Shown piece after piece: positions 58,907 to 64,000 of a stretch of 64,000 nucleotides of DNA (within the stretch, counting starts at the first letter, position 1; each line of letters starts with the position of its first letter). The DNA is from an uncultured Treponema sp. (GTDB lineage Bacteria > Spirochaetota > Spirochaetia > Treponematales > Treponemataceae), in NCBI RefSeq assembly GCF_945873775.1, contig NZ_CAMCEC010000001.1, positions 248,001 to 312,000 on the forward strand, in the 5' to 3' direction. Below the pieces are notes generated by a model. The model did not search any database. It was given only the letters and a program-made list of their open reading frames with translations, and was not told the DNA's origin. A program made the translations under genes and the position numbers.

Positions 58907-61003
58907 ATGGGTTTTGATATTACAAAAGTACGTAATATCGGTATCAGTGCGCACATTGACTCTGGTAAAACAACAACATCAGAACGTATCTTGTTCTACT
59001 GCAACAAGATTCACCAGATCCATGAAGTTCATGGCAAAGACGGTGTAGGCGCTGTAATGGATTCTATGGATTTGGAGCGCGAGCGTGGAATCACAATCCA
59101 GTCAGCAGCGACTCAGGTAAACTGGAAAGGAACAACAATCAACCTTATCGACACTCCAGGCCACGTTGACTTCACAGTTGAAGTTGAACGCTCACTCCGT
59201 GTTCTTGACGGAGCAATCCTTGTTCTTTGCGCTGTTGCAGGTGTTCAGTCTCAGTCAATCACAGTTGACCGCCAGCTCAAACGCTACCATGTTCCACGCA
59301 TAGCTTTCGTAAACAAATGCGACCGTCAGGGTGCAAATCCGCTTCGTGTATGCGCACAGCTCCGCGACAAGCTCGGACTCAATGCATATATGGTAGAGCT
59401 TCCAATCGGTCTTGAAGACAAACTTCAGGGTGTTGTAGACCTTATCGCAATGAAGGCTTACTATTTTGAAGGACACGACGGTGAAGAAATCCGCGTTGCA
59501 GAAATTCCTGCTGAACTTGTAGAACAGGCAAAAGAAAAGAGAGCAGAACTTCTTGAAGCAGCCGCAATGTTTGACGACTCGCTCATGGAAGATCTTATGG
59601 AAGAAAAAGAAGACATTCCAGAAGAAAAGATTATCGCTGCAATCCGCAAGGGAACTCTTGAAGAAAACTTCGTAGCAGTATTCTGCGGTTCTGCGCACAT
59701 GAACAAAGGAATTCAGCCAGTTCTTGACGGCGTTGTACGCTATCTTCCTAACCCGACTGAAGTTCACAACTACGGACTTGACCTTGACAAGAATGAAGAG
59801 CAGATTGAGCTTTTCAATGTTGAAAACAAGCCTTGTGTTGCACTCGCATTCAAGCTTGATGACGGTCAGTACGGTCAGCTTACTTATGTCCGCATTTATC
59901 AGGGAAAAATCACAAAAGGCGATGAGCTTTACAATACACGCGCAAAGAAAAAGTTCAAGGTTGGACGCATTGTCCGCATGAACGCAGCTGCAATGGAAGA
60001 CATCAACGAAGGTCAGCCAGGCGACATCATCGCATTGTTCGGTGTTGACTGCGCATCTGGAGACACATTCTGCGGCGGCGGACTCAACATTGCGATGACT
60101 TCTATGTTCGTTCCAGAGCCTGTTATTTCAGAAGCAATCACTCCTGTAAACAAGCAGGACGCAGCAAATATGTCAAAGGCTCTCAACCGCTTTACAAAAG
60201 AAGACCCGACATTCCAGACTTACGTTGACCCTGAATCAAATCAGACAATCATCAAGGGAATGGGCGAGCTTCACCTTGCAGTTTACGTTGAGCGCATGAA
60301 ACGTGAATACAAATGCGAAGTTACAGTTTCTCAGCCGGAAGTTGCATACCGCGAGTCTATTACACAGCGCGCTGACTTCAACTACACTCACAAAAAGCAG
60401 ACTGGTGGTTCAGGACAGTACGGACGTGTTGCAGGATTCATGGAGCCAATTACAGAAAAAGACTACGAGTTTGTTGACTCAATCAAAGGTGGAGCAATTC
60501 CAAACGAATACATTCCTTCTTGCGACAAAGGTTTCAAGAAAGCAATGGAAAAAGGCTCTCTTATTGGAGCACCAGTTGTTGGCGTAAGATGCACAATCAA
60601 CGATGGTCAGTACCACCCAGTTGACTCTTCAGACATCGCATTCCAGACTGCTGCTATCGGCGCATTCCGCGAAGGCTATGCAAAGGCAAAACCAGCAATC
60701 CTTGAGCCAATCATGAAAGTTCAGATTGCAGGACCTACAGAATTCCAGGGAAATATGTTCGGACTTATCAACCAGAGACGCGGTGTTATCATCGATTCTT
60801 CTGATGAAAACGGAAACTCAACTGTAAACGCAGAAGTTCCTCTTTCTGAAATGTTCGGATTCTCAACAATTCTCCGCTCTTCTACACAGGGAAAAGCAGA
60901 ATTCACAATGGAATTTGAAAAATACAGCAAAGTTCCAAATGCAGTTGCCGACGAGCTTATCAAGGCTTATGCAGAAAAGAAAAAGGCTGGACAGGCAAAA
61001 TAA
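58907..61003 (+). CDS. fusA: Translation elongation factor G (spirochaetal/mitochondrial EFG1-like)
   Basis: GTPase that translocates tRNA and mRNA on the ribosome. 698 residues with G1 [15 protein letters not shown] (about 15-29), G2 RERGITI, G3 DTPGHVD, G4 NKCD and the domain IV tip [17 protein letters not shown]. The G1 form [17 protein letters not shown] and the overall sequence resemble mitochondrial EF-G1 and the spirochaetal spdEFG1 class, which specialise in translocation while a second EF-G handles recycling. That class assignment is by eye. Codon use is less A+T-rich than most neighbours, as expected of a highly expressed gene. Confidence 0.93.
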   Translation: MGFDITKVRNIGISAHIDSGKTTTSERILFYCNKIHQIHEVHGKDGVGAVMDSMDLERERGITIQSAATQVNWKGTTINLIDTPGHVDFTVEVERSLRVLDGAILVLCAVAGVQSQSITVDRQLKRYHVPRIAFVNKCDRQGANPLRVCAQLRDKLGLNAYMVELPIGLEDKLQGVVDLIAMKAYYFEGHDGEEIRVAEIPAELVEQAKEKRAELLEAAAMFDDSLMEDLMEEKEDIPEEKIIAAIRKGTLEENFVAVFCGSAHMNKGIQPVLDGVVRYLPNPTEVHNYGLDLDKNEEQIELFNVENKPCVALAFKLDDGQYGQLTYVRIYQGKITKGDELYNTRAKKKFKVGRIVRMNAAAMEDINEGQPGDIIALFGVDCASGDTFCGGGLNIAMTSMFVPEPVISEAITPVNKQDAANMSKALNRFTKEDPTFQTYVDPESNQTIIKGMGELHLAVYVERMKREYKCEVTVSQPEVAYRESITQRADFNYTHKKQTGGSGQYGRVAGFMEPITEKDYEFVDSIKGGAIPNEYIPSCDKGFKKAMEKGSLIGAPVVGVRCTINDGQYHPVDSSDIAFQTAAIGAFREGYAKAKPAILEPIMKVQIAGPTEFQGNMFGLINQRRGVIIDSSDENGNSTVNAEVPLSEMFGFSTILRSSTQGKAEFTMEFEKYSKVPNAVADELIKAYAEKKKAGQAK

Positions 61004-61031
61004 AATTATTAAAAGCCTAGTTTGACCACAG

Positions 61032-61072
61032 AATCTCCAGTGAAAGAATTTTCTTTTGCTGGAGATTTTTTT
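61032..61072 (+). terminator. Terminator of fusA
   Basis: AATCTCCAG (61032-61040) and CTGGAGATT (61059-61067), a perfect 9-bp stem, then a T-run to 61072. Confidence 0.85.
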
Positions 61073-61073
61073 A

Positions 61074-61101
61074 TTGTAAAATAAAATTTATGTGCTATAC
61101 T
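61074..61101 (+). promoter_or_regulatory. Promoter of the RecA/KaiC-like ATPase gene
   Basis: TTGTAA (61074-61079), 16-base spacer, TATACT (61096-61101) with TG upstream (extended -10). The leader is about 95 bases with AGGAGG 8 bases before the ATG. Confidence 0.6.
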
Positions 61102-61204
61102 TATTCAAACGGACACAGAACTTTTTGCAAAGCAAAATATTTTGAAGCGCAAAACTTTCTGCAAAAGTTAAAAAAATCAAGCTAAAAATTCAGGAGGCAG
61201 CATT

Positions 61205-61888
61205 ATGGCAAAGCAGGAATTATATGAAAGAAGCCCGATCCGCATTTTTGACGAAGCGGCAAACGGAGGACTCAAGGCTGGCGAGCTAGGACTTGTTACA
61301 GCAAAAAAAGGACTTGGAAAAACTTCTGTGCTTGTTCAGTTCGGAATGGACACACTTCTTAACGGAAAGCAGCTTGTTCACGTTTCGTTCAATCAGCACA
61401 GCGAAAATGTAATTTCTTGGTATGATGGAATCTACAACGAAATTTCAAAGAAAAAGGCAATCGCAAACGCCGCTGATGTAAAGGAGCAGATTCTCCGCAA
61501 CAGAACAATTTTGAATTTCAATCAGGACAACATCAGCCTGGAAAAAGTTGTTAACACATTGAACGCTCTCAAGGCTGGCGGAACAGCAGTTGCAGGAGTT
61601 GTTATCGATGACGTTGACTTTTCAAAAGTAAAAGAAGCAGACTTGCAGACAGTCGCAAGCTACGCAAAAGCAACAAAGACAAAAATCTGGTTCAGCTCAA
61701 CTTCAGCCGGCGACAAACTTGAAGATTCAGCACCAAAGGCACTGCTTCCATACTTCTCTGCTGTAATCCACCTTTCATCAAAGAATTCTGTAACACAGCT
61801 AAGCATTCTAAAAATGGGCAAGAACACAGATATTGAAACAACACTTAAGCTGGACTCAAAGACACTGCTCATTACAAACAACAAGTAA
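61205..61888 (+). CDS. RecA/KaiC-like P-loop ATPase, unknown role
   Basis: 227 residues: Walker A TAKKGLGKTSV (about 32-42), Walker B GVVIDDVDF (about 137-145), a sensor-like WFSSTSAGD and no signal or DNA-binding domain. The start RSPIRIFDEAANGGLKAGEL resembles the KaiC/RadA/DnaB core entry. A single-domain ATPase of this kind may form hexamers, but partner and substrate are not evident. It has its own promoter, AGGAGG and terminator, and faces the conflict-system genes end to end. Confidence 0.7.
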   Translation: MAKQELYERSPIRIFDEAANGGLKAGELGLVTAKKGLGKTSVLVQFGMDTLLNGKQLVHVSFNQHSENVISWYDGIYNEISKKKAIANAADVKEQILRNRTILNFNQDNISLEKVVNTLNALKAGGTAVAGVVIDDVDFSKVKEADLQTVASYAKATKTKIWFSSTSAGDKLEDSAPKALLPYFSAVIHLSSKNSVTQLSILKMGKNTDIETTLKLDSKTLLITNNK

Positions 61889-61896
61889 TTTTGGAG

Positions 61897-61926
61897 TGCC
61901 TCTGAAAACAAAAGCTTTTAGAGGCA
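61897..61926 (+). repeat. Hairpin just after the KaiC-like gene
   Basis: TGCCTCT (61897-61903) pairs with AGAGGCA (61920-61926), extended by AAAA/TTTT after one unpaired base. No T-run follows, so it may protect the mRNA 3' end. Confidence 0.55.
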
Positions 61927-61956
61927 ACTTTGAAAAACGAGGCTAAAATAAAACGG

Positions 61957-61987
61957 CTGCCCTTTAGAAATAGAGGGCAGTTTTTTT
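61957..61987 (+). terminator. Terminator of the RecA/KaiC-like gene
   Basis: CTGCCCT (61957-61963) and AGGGCAG (61974-61980), followed immediately by seven T (61981-61987). Confidence 0.85.
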
Positions 61988-62040
61988 GTTTATGAAACAC
62001 TATTGAAAGAAATTTGGACTAAATAAAAGAATTTTCCTTG

Positions 62041-62149
62041 AGTAAATACGTTATTTTCCATTGGCAAACAGCTTATTTACCTTAGTAAAATAGTCTATTT
62101 ACCACAGGTAAATATATTATTTACCCATGGTAAATAGATTATTTTACTA
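62041..62149. repeat. 11-bp-phased array of ten alternating 8-bp half-sites
   Basis: Half-sites TATTTACC and its complement GGTAAATA alternate, each separated by exactly three bases: starts at 62041, 62052, 62063, 62074, 62085, 62096, 62107, 62118, 62129 and 62140. The four at 62096-62136 are perfect; 62041, 62074, 62085 and 62140 differ slightly, and 62052 and 62063 are the most degenerate. Equivalent to five 22-bp palindromic units. The strand can also fold into one hairpin of about 33 pairs from 62083 to 62149 centred on 62116. It lies between the 3' ends of two convergent genes, 20 bases from the DUF2326 gene stop. Confidence 0.88.
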
Positions 62150-62168
62150 TAAAAAATGTTTTTTTAAT

Positions 62169-63836
62169 TTATTTTTTTACCCACTTGCTGGTTCCGTAGA
62201 GCTCTCCGCCATTTGTAGACAACTTTAACACACGGCTGTCTTCAATGATTGCCTGAACTTCAGGACTGTAATTATAAATAGAACGGAACGCTGTAAAGAT
62301 TTGTTTTTCTTTTTCCGTTGCATACAGCTTGATGCAGTCTTCTTTTCTTTCTGCGTCCAATTCGTTGCGGACAAAAAGGTCGTGCGCTATTGCAGGAAGC
62401 TTTGTCTGTTTCAAAATGGACAAATCAAACATCACAATATTTGCGCTTTCTGTTCCGTCTCCCTTATCTGTTCCAGAAATTATTGAATACCGGCTTACAC
62501 CTTTTGCATTGCTTGTTTTTGGCTCAAAAAATTTAAGGGTTGGATTTTTCCATTTGCCATTATGTATATGTCCATTCAAAGCCGCCATATTAAGATTCAC
62601 TTGGCTTGCAATTTCATCCAAAACATTGATTTCTTTCTTGTTCAATTCCTTTTTTGCCGCGGAATCTTTCAACGCAATGAGCTTACCTTTTTTATAGTTT
62701 TCAATGCAGTCGTAAAGCCGCTGAAGCTCAAGATATTTCTTTCCATAGACATCAAACGCCGCCTTTGAAAGTGTTCCATCAGGAAGGACTTTTTCATATT
62801 CAGACTTTATTGCCTCAAAGTCCAAATTGGTCTGGTTAAGATTCATTTTTAAATACTGAATCTCATCATTTATTTGAAGCTTTAAAACTTCTGTAAGAGA
62901 CTCATGGAATTTTTCAACCGCATAAACTTTTTTTACATTCAGCTCCGGGAAAAAGGACTGGAGAACAGAAAGTTCTTCTCTTGTAGGAGAAGACAACCCT
63001 TCAATAGAATGCTCGGCAACAGCAATCTTGTTTTCAAGCCTTGTTTTCTTAACGCTTATACTTTTATATTTTTTCTCAAGAGCCTGAAGTTTTTCCGCAT
63101 TATTAGAATCTATAGCAAGGATTTCTTTATCGTTCGTCCTGCTCAACTCAGAGAGTTCTTCTTTCAGCTGGTTTATATTTTCATATACATCTGCTAAATC
63201 AGAATCCGTTTTTATAGAAGTCGGTATAAAATTTCTTTTTACTGCGTCATTAAAAGTTTCTTTTGCTTTTGCAGCATCATCGGCGTTATTTTTTTCTGCA
63301 GAAATCTCTTCGTATCGGTCAAACAATTTTTCAAAATTAACAACGCAATCGCGGGCATTTTCCATTGAATTTCCTTTTAAAAATTCCTCAAGGTTCTTTG
63401 AGCTTTTGTGGGATATTCTAAAATACGGACTTACTGCTCCTCTGAATGTAAGGGATTCATTTTCAAAACCGTAATTTTCTGCAAGCCTTTTTTGAAATTC
63501 CTTAAGGGAAATTTTATCAATAGCAGAATAGCTTTTATCACACACGCTGACATTATTCAAATCTTCCGTAGAGCGGCTGTAGTAAAATTTTTCTTCTTTA
63601 AACTCAAATGTAAAGTTGACTACATGATGCCCGACATTTTCAATGATTTTTCCGCCGCCTGTAACATAGGTGTTTCCACCGAAAGCAAAATCAATAGCAA
63701 GAAGAAAACTGGATTTTCCTGTGGAATTGTTTGTGGATTCGTTTGCGACAATTGTATTCAGGCCTTTGCGAAATGGTATTTTTCCGTTCTGAATATATTT
63801 GCCTTTAAAAACACTGCTTTGGATTTCTACAAGCAT
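62169..63836 (-). CDS. DUF2326 Rad50/SMC-like ABC ATPase of an ABC-3C-type conflict system
   Basis: 555 residues. N-terminal ABC half with Walker A STNNSTGKSSFLLAIDFAFGG (about residues 34-54) in the arrangement of SMC/Rad50-like ATPases, a predicted coiled coil (about 165-420), and a C-terminal DUF2326 domain with FDLSILKQTKLPAIAHDLF, KEKQIFTAFRSIYNY and VLKLSTNGGELYG. DUF2326 ATPases are components of ABC-three-component systems thought to defend against phages or plasmids. Its ATG overlaps the end of the upstream small gene by ten bases. The effector component would be off the right edge. Confidence 0.85.
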   Translation of the reverse strand: MLVEIQSSVFKGKYIQNGKIPFRKGLNTIVANESTNNSTGKSSFLLAIDFAFGGNTYVTGGGKIIENVGHHVVNFTFEFKEEKFYYSRSTEDLNNVSVCDKSYSAIDKISLKEFQKRLAENYGFENESLTFRGAVSPYFRISHKSSKNLEEFLKGNSMENARDCVVNFEKLFDRYEEISAEKNNADDAAKAKETFNDAVKRNFIPTSIKTDSDLADVYENINQLKEELSELSRTNDKEILAIDSNNAEKLQALEKKYKSISVKKTRLENKIAVAEHSIEGLSSPTREELSVLQSFFPELNVKKVYAVEKFHESLTEVLKLQINDEIQYLKMNLNQTNLDFEAIKSEYEKVLPDGTLSKAAFDVYGKKYLELQRLYDCIENYKKGKLIALKDSAAKKELNKKEINVLDEIASQVNLNMAALNGHIHNGKWKNPTLKFFEPKTSNAKGVSRYSIISGTDKGDGTESANIVMFDLSILKQTKLPAIAHDLFVRNELDAERKEDCIKLYATEKEKQIFTAFRSIYNYSPEVQAIIEDSRVLKLSTNGGELYGTSKWVKK

Positions 63837-64000
63837 ATTATTTCCCCTGTAACATTGTCTATATCAATTTTTCCAAGCGCATACAAAGCGTCCAAAGTCT
63901 GTATAAATTCAGAAAGAGATGAAAAATGGCTTTTTACATTTTTATAAAGCTGCTCTGGAAAAATTCTTTCATTTAAAGTCATAGCCTGCAAAACAGGAAC
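63827..64000 (-). CDS. C-terminal part of a small protein, probable ABC-3C middle component (cut by window edge)
   Basis: The last 57 residues are visible on the minus strand, read by hand; the start lies beyond base 64000. The end, FIQTLDALYALGKIDIDNVT, resembles the winged-helix C-terminus of the small 'middle component' proteins (MC6 type) encoded just before DUF2326 ATPases, where a final helix '..ALDLLYALGKI' is followed by a short strand. The stop overlaps the ATPase start by ten bases, indicating translational coupling. The family call rests on this short piece plus context. Confidence 0.6.
   Translation of the reverse strand, partial: VPVLQAMTLNERIFPEQLYKNVKSHFSSLSEFIQTLDALYALGKIDIDNVTGEIICL

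Noticed and set aside
1-64000. CRISPR arrays, tRNA/rRNA genes, insertion sequences
   Set aside because: No direct repeat-spacer arrays, cloverleaf-like intergenic sequences or transposase frames were seen; the intergenic gaps are short and explained by promoters, terminators and palindromes.

Overview
The window looks like the chromosome of a free-living or gut/rumen Treponema (Spirochaetota). Pointers are a PUR-domain DNA-binding protein of the BpuR type, a bactofilin, a 914-residue GreA fusion, a CHASE2 adenylate cyclase, an EF-G resembling the spirochaetal/mitochondrial translocase, and A+T-rich codon use. Methionine and aromatic amino-acid biosynthesis genes argue against a reduced pathogen genome. 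I saw no rRNA, tRNA, CRISPR array or insertion sequence.

Layout. 1-5482 (minus): tamB then bamA (cut by the edge), an outer-membrane protein export pair. 5558-12788 (plus): tmk, a secreted hypothetical, then rqcH-metF-metH-divergent PAP2-like gene. 12794-15867 (minus): manA with a nucleotidyltransferase, then deoD and apt. 16157-19715 (plus): a coupled SH3 protein / M48 protease / CHASE2 cyclase operon. 19745-27476 (minus): an aromatic attenuator with aroF and tyrA, then rnr-metY-tautomerase, a MalK/UgpC ATPase and a stand-alone MetRS-type tRNA-binding protein. 27662-33611 (plus): chemotaxis receptor, META lipoprotein, aroB-cysteine desulfurase, PUR protein. 33608-40850 (minus): rnhB, a beta-helix protein, a phosphoribosyltransferase, and an rpe/TPR cluster. 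41054-46442 (plus): TPR protein, greA fusion, metallo-hydrolase, deoC. 46445-52277: an ArsR regulator divergent from an RND/LolA-like/porin operon. 52324-57006 (minus): mtaB, TPR protein, bactofilin, DEAD-box helicase. 57391-61888 (plus): outer-membrane barrel, fusA, RecA/KaiC-like ATPase. 62169-64000 (minus): part of an ABC-three-component (ABC-3C) type conflict system, entering from beyond the right edge.

Three observations stand out. First, upstream of aroF lies a classical amino-acid attenuator: a strong promoter, a 34-codon leader peptide with eight Tyr/Phe/Trp residues within nine codons, an antiterminator segment inside the peptide, and an intrinsic terminator. Second, between the KaiC-like gene and the ABC-3C genes is a 110-bp array of ten 8-bp half-sites alternating in orientation every 11 bp exactly. 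It lies between two gene 3' ends, so it is not an ordinary promoter operator. Third, nine genes have a good -35/-10 promoter (or, for deoD, an extended -10) whose -10 box ends only 6-8 bases before the start codon, with no usable Shine-Dalgarno. This predicts leaderless mRNAs, while operon-internal genes carry normal ribosome binding sites.

A dispersed 27-bp hairpin element with compensating stem changes also occurs in several intergenic gaps.
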